From Candidatus Zipacnadia bacterium (GTDB taxonomy: Bacteria > Armatimonadota > Zipacnadia > Zipacnadales > Zipacnadaceae), in NCBI GenBank assembly GCA_029821455.1, contig JALGTI010000040.1, forward strand, positions 1-14,723: DNA of 14,723 nucleotides, in the 5' to 3' direction. Every line of letters starts with the position of its first letter. The stretch's first letter is position 1. A program made the translations under genes and the position numbers. This document shows positions 1 to 7,507 of this stretch, one piece after another. The notes beneath the pieces were generated by a model. That model did not search any database. It was not told where the DNA came from and saw nothing but the letters and a program-made list of their open reading frames with translations.

Positions 1-689
1 TCCATATCATAAACCCGCCCATTCTCGCCCCGCAGCACCACCTTGACGTGATCCTCGGCGTCTCCGACATCCGAGATGAGCTTGAGGTCGCAGAATATGT
101 CCGCCACTGGTGAGCCCAGCAGTTGCAGGCCAATATCAAGGAAGTGGGGACAAGTGTTGTTCAGGACGCCGCCATCGAACTTCTGGAAGGTCTGCCAGTC
201 GTTGCGCCGCGCAAACGAGAAGCTACGCATCCGGATCTCAAACACCTCGCCGATGCGCTTGCTTTTCACCACCTCAAGCAGGTGTCGAGTCTCCGGGGTG
301 AAGCGGTGGTTATGATGCACCAGGAGCTTCTTGCGCGTTTTCTTTGCGGCTTCCAACATGCTCCTGGCGGCAGTCACGCTGTCGGCGATGGGCTTTTCAC
401 AAATGGCGTGCCTGCCACTATGCAGGACCTCTCTGGTGATGGCCGGATGGGTATCTGAGTATGTGGCGACCACAACCACCTCGGCGTCGGCATCTTCAAG
501 CAGACTCTTATGGTCGGAATAGGTCGCGCAGCCGAGTTCCTCCTGCACCTCTGCCATGCGCTCCGGCAGCCAGTCTGTCACCGCGGTGACCTGGAATCGC
601 TTGTCGTCCCGCATGCGTGCGATGTGAATGCTGTAGCCGGACCTCCCGAGCCCCACGACAGCTACCTTGATCGGTTTTTGCTTTACCAT
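1..689 (-). CDS. Gfo/Idh/MocA family NAD(P)-dependent oxidoreductase (3' end outside window)
   Basis: The first 229 codons of a minus-strand gene are present and the frame stays open to the window edge. The N-terminus is a Rossmann fold with a GxGxxG dinucleotide-binding loop (GLGRSG, residues 13-18), followed by the family's CEKP segment (E98-K99-P100), in which the Lys is the usual catalytic or binding residue. A GG-x-L-x-N stretch leading to H182 and D185 matches the start of the substrate-binding domain. Family members oxidise or reduce hydroxyl groups of sugars, inositols and related compounds; the substrate cannot be read from this part. The start at 689 has AAGGAG on the minus strand (696-701) six bases upstream. 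Members are usually 330-400 residues long, so roughly a third is missing. The gene is divergent from the mtaB-like gene, with 195 bp between them. The family call is firm and the specific reaction is unknown. Confidence 0.93.
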   Translation of the reverse strand, partial: MVKQKPIKVAVVGLGRSGYSIHIARMRDDKRFQVTAVTDWLPERMAEVQEELGCATYSDHKSLLEDADAEVVVVATYSDTHPAITREVLHSGRHAICEKPIADSVTAARSMLEAAKKTRKKLLVHHNHRFTPETRHLLEVVKSKRIGEVFEIRMRSFSFARRNDWQTFQKFDGGVLNNTCPHFLDIGLQLLGSPVADIFCDLKLISDVGDAEDHVKVVLRGENGRVYDM

Positions 690-884
690 GTTATGCTCCT
701 TGCTCACGTGTTGGTATTTGACTGTAAGTTCCACATCTATCGTCTTGAGCCCTCTTGCTGAATTCTTCCGTGTCACACAAAGGGTTCCTCGCGTCACTGA
801 GAAAGCCCTGCTATAAAGGTTGCGTTCGGGGCGTTATCGAATCTCCGACAGACCTTCTCTCACCTTGCGACTTGGCAGGCGACA
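690..884. promoter_or_regulatory. Divergent intergenic region between oxidoreductase and mtaB-like gene
   Basis: This 195-bp spacer must hold the start signals of two divergent genes. The only notable core element is TATAAA at 812-817 on the plus strand, a good -10 match placed about 70 bp before the mtaB-like start. I see no convincing -35 at 16-18 bp spacing. The minus-strand ribosome binding site AAGGAG lies at 696-701. No small gene, tRNA or clear dyad was found here. Confidence 0.3.
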
Positions 885-2210
885 ATGAACGGGGCAGTAC
901 CCAAGCGTGCAGCCCTCAAGACGCTGGGCTGTAAGCTCAATCAGTACGAGAGTGAACAGATCCGCGAGCAGCTTCAGCGCCGGGGCTACGAGATCGTGCC
1001 CTTTGAGAGTGTGGCCGACCTGTATGTGGTCAACAGTTGCACGGTCACCTCACGCACGGACCGCGATTGCCGGCGCTTTCTGCGGGGTGCCAGGGCTCGC
1101 AATCGGGATGCGCTGGTCGTTGTCACTGGCTGCTATGCAGAAGTCGCCCCTAACCGCCTGGCCCAGATGGATGCTGTGGACCTGGTGGTCGGCAATGCCG
1201 ATAAGCAGCGGCTGGCGGAGCTTGTCCCGCCCGGTGGACCTGCTTGTGAGACGCCTGACACCGGGCAATTGGTCAGCGAGTTTGCCGGCCACACCCGGGC
1301 GTTCGTGAAGGTACAAGAGGGCTGTGATGCCCGCTGCGCCTACTGCATCATTCCCTACGCGCGGGGGCCCAGCCGCAGCACACCGCCAGGCAAGGTCCTG
1401 GCACAGGCAGAGCTGCTCATCTCTGCCGGGCATCCTGAACTCGTCCTCATCGGCACGCATCTTGGCAAGTATGGCGACGACCTAGCGGATGATACTGACC
1501 TTGCCGGCCTCTGTGTGAAGCTGTGCAGTCTGGATGAGCTTGGTCGGCTGCGGCTTAGTTCAATCGAGCCACGAGAGCTACCTGATTGCATTATCGAATT
1601 GGTGGCCGCAGGAGGAAATGCCCTCCCGCCTGACCCCTCTCTGCCTGGTCAGGGCAAGCTCTGCCGGCATCTCCACATCCCGCTGCAAAGCGGCTGCGAT
1701 AGTGTGCTTGGGCGGATGAGACGCCCTTATGACACAGCGTTTTATGCTGACCTCGTTGGCCGCATCAAGGTGGCCCAGCCACGCATCTGCATCGGCGCCG
1801 ATGTAATGGTCGGCTTCCCCGGTGAGAGCGAGGACGAGTTTGAGCAGACGCACGAGTTTCTCCAATCGCTGCCGCTTTCGTATCTACACGTCTTTACTTA
1901 CTCGCCTCGGCCTGGGACCGCTGCCGCCGAGATGCCTGAGCAGGTCCCCGGCCATGTCAAGAAGCGGCGAAATCACATTCTGCGGGAGCTGTCTGAGCGC
2001 AAGCGCCAGGCGTTCGGCGAGGCGCTGGTGGGAGAGGAATTGGAGGTCGTTGTGGAGCGGTTTGCGCCGCAAGGCCCCGGCCTGCTGCGAGGCGTCAGTG
2101 ATAACTATATGCAGGTGATCTTCGCAGGGCCAGAAGAGCTAATGGGGCAGATCGTGGCTGTCGCAGTGAAGGAACGCAAAGAGGGTAAGCTTGTCGGGCT
2201 GCTTGCGTAA
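885..2210 (+). CDS. mtaB: tRNA (N6-threonylcarbamoyladenosine37-C2)-methylthiotransferase, MtaB type
   Basis: This radical SAM enzyme of the methylthiotransferase family is 441 residues, the usual length. The N-terminal UPF0004 domain has three cysteines for the auxiliary [4Fe-4S] cluster: C16 in TLGCKLNQYESE, C52 in NSCTVT and C83 in VTGCYAE. The radical SAM CxxxCxxC follows at C147, C151 and C154 (GCDARCAYC). The HIPLQSGCDSVL segment and a C-terminal TRAM-like RNA-binding region (about 375-440) complete the family order. The GCK-x-NQYE form of the first motif points to MtaB (ms2t6A formation at A37 of ANN-decoding tRNAs) rather than MiaB or RimO. It is a cytoplasmic housekeeping function. 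The start at 885 leaves 12 residues before the conserved KTLGC segment; only a weak CAGG (876-879) precedes it. A strong hairpin terminator follows directly after the stop. I am sure of the family and fairly sure of the subtype. Confidence 0.93.
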   Translation: MNGAVPKRAALKTLGCKLNQYESEQIREQLQRRGYEIVPFESVADLYVVNSCTVTSRTDRDCRRFLRGARARNRDALVVVTGCYAEVAPNRLAQMDAVDLVVGNADKQRLAELVPPGGPACETPDTGQLVSEFAGHTRAFVKVQEGCDARCAYCIIPYARGPSRSTPPGKVLAQAELLISAGHPELVLIGTHLGKYGDDLADDTDLAGLCVKLCSLDELGRLRLSSIEPRELPDCIIELVAAGGNALPPDPSLPGQGKLCRHLHIPLQSGCDSVLGRMRRPYDTAFYADLVGRIKVAQPRICIGADVMVGFPGESEDEFEQTHEFLQSLPLSYLHVFTYSPRPGTAAAEMPEQVPGHVKKRRNHILRELSERKRQAFGEALVGEELEVVVERFAPQGPGLLRGVSDNYMQVIFAGPEELMGQIVAVAVKERKEGKLVGLLA

Positions 2211-2212
2211 TA

Positions 2213-2248
2213 GGAACAAAGGCCCGGCGCATGCCGGGCCTTTGTTCC
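2213..2248. terminator. Bidirectional intrinsic terminator
   Basis: A perfect inverted repeat has 16-bp arms (2213-2228 and 2233-2248) around the four bases GCAT. The arm core is GGCCCGGC, flanked by an A-rich AACAAA on the left and its T-rich complement TTTGTT on the right, so either strand reads as a GC stem with a U-rich tail. It lies 2 nt after the mtaB-like stop and 13 nt after the stop of the convergent secreted-protein gene, so it can end both transcripts. Confidence 0.88.
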
Positions 2249-2261
2249 CGTCCCGAGCTTG

Positions 2262-3323
2262 TTACCGCGCGCTCTCGTCGCTGCTTACAGTTACCAGGTA
2301 GGTGCTCCTCGGATATAGACCTTCGACGCCGGAGCTGGTAATCTGGCCTTGCCCCAGGACCTGTCCGTCTCTGGACAACTCTACAATGCAGCCGACCGGA
2401 TAGGCCTCCCAGGGAGCATCTGCCAGGTCCAGGTAAACCCGGCCGAAGTCGTCCGTGACTCCGCGAGCAGCGATCACGCTGTGGTCCTCGGTCCACAGCG
2501 TGACTTCCATGTTCCTGGCGCTCCACAGGTCGCGGTCTATGACCATGAACTTGACTGGATGACGCTCGGGGTTGGCATACTGGCGGTAGTTGCGGAAGCG
2601 CAGGTCGTGTGGCTTGCCAAAGTTGTCCTCGCCGCACCAAAACTTCAGCTCGGCGCGCGAGACGTTCGTGATGCAGATGTAGTCCTGGCCGACCTGGACC
2701 CACTCGGAGCCGTTATTGAAGAACACCCGTGACATTTCGGTCGGGCCGTCGTGCTGGACCATCACCTCTATCCATTCGGTGGTGGGATCGTTCTGTACGG
2801 GCACGTCGTTGGGATCCGAATACCAGCCTTTGCCCTCCTGGACTGCGTTGAAGTGCCAGCGCAGGTTGCCTGGCTCGCCCAGCAGGATAATCTCAGGGTA
2901 ACGATCAGGAATGCTGCCGCAGAAGTGTGCATAGTAGCCGTGGTTGGCGTGGATTGCGGCCGAGGGTGCCATCATCTCGACTGCAAGGGTTGCGTCAGTC
3001 TCCCAGAAGCGGGGGGTGAAGATGCCATTAAAGCCCTGCTCCTCGGCCGTCGCTCCCTCTGGCGTGCCGTAGATACGGCAGTAGCCGTCCTTCACCTCGA
3101 CCTCAATGCCGGGAGTGCTGTTCCAGATGTGCCACAGGCTCAGGTCCAGGCTATCGCCGTTGAAGGCGTCACGAGCGATGGCCCCGCAGACGGCATGCTG
3201 TACTCCTGCCACAATCCCTGCGGTGATCTCATAATCTTCCTGGGCTTGGCTTGAAACGGCAACCATCGCCAGAATCCCTCCCATAACGAACAGTAACAGA
3301 CTCTTACTAGCTACAGTCTTCAT
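2262..3323 (-). CDS. Secreted concanavalin A-like (LamG-type) beta-sandwich protein, function unknown
   Basis: The product is 353 residues. It begins with a clear Sec signal peptide: MKTVASK, a hydrophobic core (about 9-22), then SSQA and likely cleavage after A27. After a short linker, residues about 45-240 have the alternating hydrophobic and aromatic pattern of a concanavalin A-like lectin/glucanase sandwich, including a LSLWHIWN segment and a DGYCRIYG segment. Such domains bind or act on carbohydrates at the cell surface. No catalytic Glu pair typical of GH16 enzymes is evident, so a binding role is as likely as hydrolysis. Residues about 255-340 look like a second, Ig-like beta domain. 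The start at 3323 is set by AAGGAGGA seven bases upstream and by the signal peptide; the in-frame Met 32 codons earlier has neither. It lies 111 bp downstream of the ferritin-like gene on the same strand. I do not recognise a named family. Confidence 0.72.
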   Translation of the reverse strand: MKTVASKSLLLFVMGGILAMVAVSSQAQEDYEITAGIVAGVQHAVCGAIARDAFNGDSLDLSLWHIWNSTPGIEVEVKDGYCRIYGTPEGATAEEQGFNGIFTPRFWETDATLAVEMMAPSAAIHANHGYYAHFCGSIPDRYPEIILLGEPGNLRWHFNAVQEGKGWYSDPNDVPVQNDPTTEWIEVMVQHDGPTEMSRVFFNNGSEWVQVGQDYICITNVSRAELKFWCGEDNFGKPHDLRFRNYRQYANPERHPVKFMVIDRDLWSARNMEVTLWTEDHSVIAARGVTDDFGRVYLDLADAPWEAYPVGCIVELSRDGQVLGQGQITSSGVEGLYPRSTYLVTVSSDESAR

Positions 3324-3330
3324 TGAGAAC

Positions 3331-3338
3331 TCCTCCTT
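3331..3338 (-). promoter_or_regulatory. Ribosome binding site that fixes the secreted-protein start
   Basis: The minus strand reads AAGGAGGA seven bases before the ATG at 3321-3323. It supports this start over the upstream in-frame Met at 3417-3419. Confidence 0.8.
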
Positions 3339-3390
3339 GCCAGCTACGACACGGCCCAAGCAGCGCAGCATCGCCATAGCGTGTTTGGCT

Positions 3391-3417
3391 ATCAAAGGCC
3401 CCTGATCACCAGTGGCC
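3391..3417 (-). terminator. Weak hairpin plus T-tract, possible attenuator after the ferritin-like gene
   Basis: On the minus strand, GGCC (3417-3414) and CTG (3412-3410) can pair with CAG (3404-3402) and GGCC (3400-3397) around a five-base loop, with one internal mismatch. TTTGAT follows. The stem starts 17 nt after the ferritin-like stop. It is short and imperfect, so partial termination between the ferritin-like and secreted-protein genes is possible but not established. Confidence 0.3.
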
Positions 3418-3434
3418 AATCGGCAGCTAGGGCC

Positions 3435-3968
3435 TCAGCCCTCTACGGTCCACTGTTCCTCGTCTATGTACCACTGGGTGGTATCATCGAGGAACATCTG
3501 GGTCTCGGACAGGAGTTGCAAGTGCTGGTGTTCAGCATTCAACAGCACCTCATAAAAGGCCCTGGCCTCCTGGACGGTCGCCTTCTCAAGTTGCTCCGAG
3601 TAGAACTGGATGCTTTCGCGTTCGGCCTGCATGGCCAGGTCGTAGATCTCAGTTAGTTCGCTATCGCGCGTGACGGCACCAGTAACATCAGAGCGAGCGG
3701 TGTCGAACAGCTTCTGGAGGTCCTGGGCCTCGAGTTTGCAGCCTTCGCCACATTCTTCGACCGAAGGCCAGTGCCCCTCCTTCTGCATAACCTGATAGTA
3801 GGCCTCGATGTACTGCTTATGGTTGAGTTCGTCGGCGGCCAGGAACTCAAAAGTGCGCCTGGCCAGAGGATTGGAGACCTGCTGGGACGCCTCGAGATAG
3901 GAGCCGTGGCGCTCCTCTTCCTTAGCGATGGCTGTCTGCAAGATTGCTAACACACTCTCAGTAGACAT
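3435..3968 (-). CDS. Ferritin-like di-iron protein (rubrerythrin-type domain, no rubredoxin domain)
   Basis: The 177-residue protein is predicted to be a four-helix bundle with the metal-ligand pattern of rubrerythrin-like proteins. Helix 1 has EEERHGSY (E17-E19). Helix 2 has the E47-x-x-H50 pair. Helix 3 carries E116 in MQAERESIQFY, and helix 4 has E146-x-x-H149. The C-terminal rubredoxin zinc/iron finger of classical rubrerythrin is absent. The loop between helices 2 and 3 contains C73 and C77 (ECGEGC), which are not enough for a rubredoxin site. Related proteins reduce peroxide or handle iron in the cytoplasm; the electron donor is not encoded here. The start at 3968 is set by GGGAGGAA six bases upstream; an upstream Met at 4017-4019 would add a basic, unconserved tail. 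The downstream gene on the same strand encodes a secreted protein, so a functional link is not obvious. Confidence 0.87.
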   Translation of the reverse strand: MSTESVLAILQTAIAKEEERHGSYLEASQQVSNPLARRTFEFLAADELNHKQYIEAYYQVMQKEGHWPSVEECGEGCKLEAQDLQKLFDTARSDVTGAVTRDSELTEIYDLAMQAERESIQFYSEQLEKATVQEARAFYEVLLNAEHQHLQLLSETQMFLDDTTQWYIDEEQWTVEG

Positions 3969-4247
3969 TCTACATTCCTCCCGTGCTGGGCCTCGTTGGC
4001 GGCGGACAGCTCTGCTCACCGCGGGTGATCGTGCCGACTATGGTTGAGCATTCGCCGCAGCTAGGCTGTAGTCCTTGGCTAGCCGGCTGCCCGTGACGCA
4101 GGAGATCCAGTTGTGTCGCCCTACCAGTGGGCGCATTTGACCACCGCCCATTCAACCGGCAGGTGTCCTGCGCGAAGGAACGAGTCGGTATTCCGCCGAA
4201 CTAACCTTGCCAACGACAGCAACACATTCAGCGTGGGGAGATTCACT
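3969..4247. promoter_or_regulatory. Divergent intergenic region between ferritin-like and radical SAM genes
   Basis: This 279-bp spacer separates two divergent genes and should contain both promoters. I see GGGAGGAA (minus strand, 3975-3982) for the ferritin-like start, GGGGAG (4235-4240) seven bases before the radical SAM start, and the 8-bp palindrome GGCTAGCC at 4077-4084. A TTGACC at 4137-4142 looks like a -35 but has no -10 at proper spacing. No small gene or RNA gene could be supported. Confidence 0.35.
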
Positions 4248-5888
4248 ATGGCATATGGAATATTGGTAACCTTCGCCGGATACCCGTACACTCCCAGTAG
4301 TTTAACACTGGACAACGGCCTGGCTAATTTGGCCGGTGCGCTGGCCACCGAGGGGCACTCTGCCCAGATTGCTGACCTCAACACTATCTCCACTATGCAG
4401 CGGCTGTTCCCTGAGAGCATCGCTGAGGCCATCAAGCTCCTGGCCCAGCAGCTAATGGGCAGCGGCAAACCCTCGCAGGCCGAGACGGCCGAACTAGCGC
4501 GGCTGCAAGCTGAATTGGAACGGCACCAGGAGCGGGAGGTCGAGACCATCGCCGCTGAAGTGGTGGAGTTAGTACGAGGAGCGGCGGCGGACTTCGTCGG
4601 CTTCAAGCTGTGGAATGGTGACGGGTTCGTGGGGAGCGTGCAGATTGCTCAGCAGATCAAGAAAGCATTCCCCGATGTCAAGCTCTACGCCGGCGGCCCG
4701 CAGGCGTCGTGGTTCCGCGACATCATCTATGGTTATACCGATGTCTTCGACGCCGTCTGCTACGGCGAGGGCGAGGGCATCATTGCCCAACTGGCTGATC
4801 ACGCGACAGGCCAGCAGCGTCTGGAGGAGATACCCGGCATTATCTGCAAAAACGGCAGCCAGGTGCGGACCGTTCCACGCGGCGAGTACCTGGACCTCGC
4901 CTCCCTGCCGGAGCCGATCTACGACGAAAGCGTCTATCCTGCTTTAGCGGGGGATGAGAAGATCAAGATGTATGTGCTGGACGAGAGTCGCGGGTGTCCA
5001 TATCAGTGTGGATTCTGCACCCACCCTATCGAAAGCGGCACGCGGCTGAGGACCCGACCGGCGGGGATGCTGGCCGATGACATCGAGAGGATGTGGCGCA
5101 AGCACAGGATGAGAGCCTTCCGCTTCTCTGGCTCATCCACGCCTGGAAGTCTGATGGCTGAGGTGGCCGATGAGATCTTGGCGCGTGATCTGGATGTCGA
5201 GTTTGCCTCGTTTGGTCACTTCCGCACCACTGATCCCCAGCACTTCGAGAAGCTGCGACAGGCGGGGCTGTCCGCCATCTTCTTCGGGCTCGAGAGCGGC
5301 TGCCAGAGGATCCTGGATAAGGCCGTCCGAAAAGGCATTGACCTGGGCAAGATCAAAGAGACCGTGCAGGCGGCTCAGGATGCTGGTATCTTCGTGGCAG
5401 TTAGCATGATTGTTCCGCTACCGTTCGACACTGAGCAGACGCTACGCGAGAGCCTGGCACTGCTCTTGGACATACGAGCCGACTCGACTCTCGTGCAGTT
5501 TCCGGGCCTGCTGCCGATGACACCGTGGTACGAAGAGCCGGAGCAGTATAACTTCGAGTTCGATAAAGCTACATTCTTGCCCAACTCACTCGACTACAAG
5601 ATCAAGCTGTTGTTCCCGCCGCAGTACTGGGACCCGCTGCCGTATAAGCTGAACGGAATGGCCTTTGACGAGTTCACCAAGCTGACGGCGTGGTTTGCCG
5701 CCGAACTGGAAAAGAACGGCCTTCTGACCGGGGTGCCGGATGACAATGCCTTGATCGCGCAATGTGCAGGGATGTCAGCGCGGGAGTTTCGGGATGGGGC
5801 ACGGCTATGGTGTATGACCGGCGACTGGCAAGCGCTACAGGAGGTGGCAGTACGCACTAACCAACAGGCCTGCCCGCCGGCCGGCTAG
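4248..5888 (+). CDS. Radical SAM protein with N-terminal B12-binding-like domain, substrate unknown
   Basis: The product is 546 residues. Residues about 1-60 and 100-200 form a Rossmann-like cobalamin-binding-type domain (GILVTFAGYPYTPSS at the start; YAGGPQAS and CYGEGEG later). They are interrupted by a charged helical stretch, about 70-100, rich in Glu, Arg and Gln. The radical SAM core follows, with C250, C254 and C257 (GCPYQCGFC), the later FFGLESGCQRILDKAVRKGI segment and SMIVPLPFDTEQT. The DxHxxG motif that supplies a lower-axial His to cobalamin is not visible, so B12, if bound, would lack that ligand. Such enzymes methylate or rearrange unactivated carbons in many natural products, cofactors and lipids; nothing here identifies the substrate. 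The C-terminal 120 residues are family-specific. The start at 4248 is favoured by GGGGAG seven bases upstream and by homology beginning at once; an ATG at 4113 adds an unlikely basic leader. Its stop overlaps that of the convergent kinase gene. Confidence 0.88.
   Translation: MAYGILVTFAGYPYTPSSLTLDNGLANLAGALATEGHSAQIADLNTISTMQRLFPESIAEAIKLLAQQLMGSGKPSQAETAELARLQAELERHQEREVETIAAEVVELVRGAAADFVGFKLWNGDGFVGSVQIAQQIKKAFPDVKLYAGGPQASWFRDIIYGYTDVFDAVCYGEGEGIIAQLADHATGQQRLEEIPGIICKNGSQVRTVPRGEYLDLASLPEPIYDESVYPALAGDEKIKMYVLDESRGCPYQCGFCTHPIESGTRLRTRPAGMLADDIERMWRKHRMRAFRFSGSSTPGSLMAEVADEILARDLDVEFASFGHFRTTDPQHFEKLRQAGLSAIFFGLESGCQRILDKAVRKGIDLGKIKETVQAAQDAGIFVAVSMIVPLPFDTEQTLRESLALLLDIRADSTLVQFPGLLPMTPWYEEPEQYNFEFDKATFLPNSLDYKIKLLFPPQYWDPLPYKLNGMAFDEFTKLTAWFAAELEKNGLLTGVPDDNALIAQCAGMSAREFRDGARLWCMTGDWQALQEVAVRTNQQACPPAG
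5885..5888. other. Shared CTAG: overlapping stop codons of two convergent genes
   Basis: The palindrome CTAG supplies TAG to the plus-strand radical SAM gene (5886-5888) and TAG to the minus-strand hybrid kinase gene (5887-5885). There is no spacer for a terminator between the two genes, so each transcript must extend antisense into the other. Confidence 0.97.
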
Positions 5889-7504
5889 ACGGCCCGTGGG
5901 GCCACCCCACGGAGAGCCTCAATCAGGTTGTTGACATTGAAGGGCTTGTAGATAACGGCGTCGAGGTACTGACCGTCAGGGCCCAAGGACGCCTCGGCAC
6001 CCCTCACACCGGTCAGCAGGATGACAGGCAGATCGGGTTCGGACTGTTTTACGCGGCGCGCCAGTTCAGTGCCGGTGATACCGGGCATATCCAGGTCGGC
6101 CAGGACTACGGATATCTGCTCATCATCCAGGCCCTGGCGGATGTTGAATTCGTCCCACGCCGCCTCGCCAGAGCCGGCTGCAACGGTCTCGAAGCCAGCC
6201 ACCCGCAGCAGTTGGCAGATAAGAGACAGGGCGCGTTCGTCATCATCCACAACTAGCACGCGGCCGGCCCCGCCGACATCCGGCTCACTGGTGGCAACGA
6301 GGGGCAGGCGGATATCTACTTTCGTACCCTTGCCGGGTTCGCTTTCCAGGTGAAGGCTGCCGCCGTGCTGCGTGATCAGTTTATTGGCCAGGCTGAGGCC
6401 CAGACCGGTTCCATCTTCTGACTTGGTCGTGAAGAAAGCGGTTGTGGCCTGTGCCAGCACGTCCGGCGTCATCCCCACACCATTATCTTCTGTCCGGATG
6501 ACGACATGGTCGCCGTCTTGCCACCCGGTCACGGTCACGACACCGCCGCTCTCGGCCAGTGCCTGTCTGGCGTTGATCAGGATATTGGTCAATGCCGCAC
6601 GCAGCGCCGCCGCGTTGCCGAATATCTTGGGCAGATGCGGCAGCTCATTACGCATTTCATGGCGGGATTCGAAACCGGCGACCCGCCCACTGCTTAGCTC
6701 AAGAGAAGAGCTTACGACCTCGTATAGGTCAACCATCTCACGTGGGGCATAGGGATCGGATTTGAGGAACTCACGAATGCGGCTGGTAGCGCTGGAGCCG
6801 TCCTGGGCAGCCGCCTCGATGGTGCGCAGGGCGTCGCTCAGCTCAGCCAGGTCAACCTCCTCGCCCATTTCTGTTCGTTTGAGTAGCAACTCTATGGTCA
6901 GCATGATGGTACTGAGCAGGTTGTTGAGGTCGTGGTTGACCTCGGCAGCAATCTCACCCAGTGCGTTGAGGCGGCTGAGGTGACTGACCTGAGCCTGCAT
7001 TGACTGGTGGGCCGTAGTGAGCCCGGCCACAATAGCGGTGCGGTCGAGGGCATCGAGGTCGCCGCTGAGGCCCGCGCCATCGGTCAACGCCTCACGTATC
7101 TCGCGCAACTGTAGCTCCAGGAGCCGCTCCTCACGGTGAGACCGACGCTGGTTCAAAGCTCGCCGTACAACATCCTCGACATCAGGCACGCTGAAGGGCT
7201 TGGTAATATAGTCAGTCGCTCCCAGTCGTATGGCGCTTTGGGCTGTCTCCACGGCGGCGTAGGCCGTTATCATCGCCACTTGCACGTCAGGATGCTTCTC
7301 CTTGATGACCTCCAGCACCTCAACCCCATCCATTCCAGGCATCCGCACATCCAGGAAGACCAGGTCGGGCTCCAACTCCTCGATCATCACCAGCGCTTCA
7401 GGGCCATCAGCAGCCACACGCACGTTGTGAGTGTCCTTGAGTATTATGCGCAGAGATTCGCGCGGGCCGGCCTGGTCATCCACGACCAGTATTTCCGCTC
7501 TCAT
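5885..7504 (-). CDS. Hybrid histidine kinase: receiver - HisKA - HATPase - receiver
   Basis: This soluble signalling protein has 539 residues and no membrane segment. Receiver 1 (about 3-118) is intact: acidic pocket D9/D10, phospho-acceptor D52, T80 and K102. A linker helix leads to the dimerisation/phosphotransfer domain, with H191 in NHDLNNLLSTI. The ATPase domain (about 290-402) has N307/N311, D340-N-G-V-G and the GTGLGL lid (365-370). Receiver 2 (about 414-535) is also intact: D420/D421, D470, T498 and K520. There is no DNA-binding or enzymatic output domain. It is the last gene of the operon. Its ATG lies three bases after the stop of the upstream pseudokinase-like gene, with GAGGTGAC (7512-7519) inside that gene's end, so translation is probably coupled. 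A likely role, by inference, is to receive phosphate from the membrane kinase upstream and pass a signal to an unlinked partner. The 3' end overlaps the convergent radical SAM gene by four bases. Confidence 0.95.
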   Translation of the reverse strand: MRAEILVVDDQAGPRESLRIILKDTHNVRVAADGPEALVMIEELEPDLVFLDVRMPGMDGVEVLEVIKEKHPDVQVAMITAYAAVETAQSAIRLGATDYITKPFSVPDVEDVVRRALNQRRSHREERLLELQLREIREALTDGAGLSGDLDALDRTAIVAGLTTAHQSMQAQVSHLSRLNALGEIAAEVNHDLNNLLSTIMLTIELLLKRTEMGEEVDLAELSDALRTIEAAAQDGSSATSRIREFLKSDPYAPREMVDLYEVVSSSLELSSGRVAGFESRHEMRNELPHLPKIFGNAAALRAALTNILINARQALAESGGVVTVTGWQDGDHVVIRTEDNGVGMTPDVLAQATTAFFTTKSEDGTGLGLSLANKLITQHGGSLHLESEPGKGTKVDIRLPLVATSEPDVGGAGRVLVVDDDERALSLICQLLRVAGFETVAAGSGEAAWDEFNIRQGLDDEQISVVLADLDMPGITGTELARRVKQSEPDLPVILLTGVRGAEASLGPDGQYLDAVIYKPFNVNNLIEALRGVAPRAV

Positions 7505-7507
7505 AAG

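Noticed and set aside
2095..2703. A 202-codon minus-strand open frame overlapping the secreted-protein gene
   Set aside because: It lies in another frame of a gene with a signal peptide and strong ribosome binding site, crosses the terminator hairpin, and its product is Arg/Gly/Pro-rich with no recognisable fold, as expected of a shadow in GC-rich DNA.
3324..3419. Longer N-terminus for the secreted protein
   Set aside because: It would put 32 residues before a textbook signal peptide, and the strong AAGGAGGA belongs to the ATG at 3321-3323.
4020..4140. Possible tRNA or small RNA in the structured spacer near GGCTAGCC
   Set aside because: No cloverleaf could be drawn: no acceptor-stem pairing with a T-loop GTTCRA-type segment at the right distance. 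The stems seen are short and mutually exclusive.
4113..4247. Longer N-terminus for the radical SAM protein
   Set aside because: The extra 45 residues are basic and unlike the family. The ATG at 4248 has GGGGAG at proper spacing and begins directly with the first beta strand of the domain.
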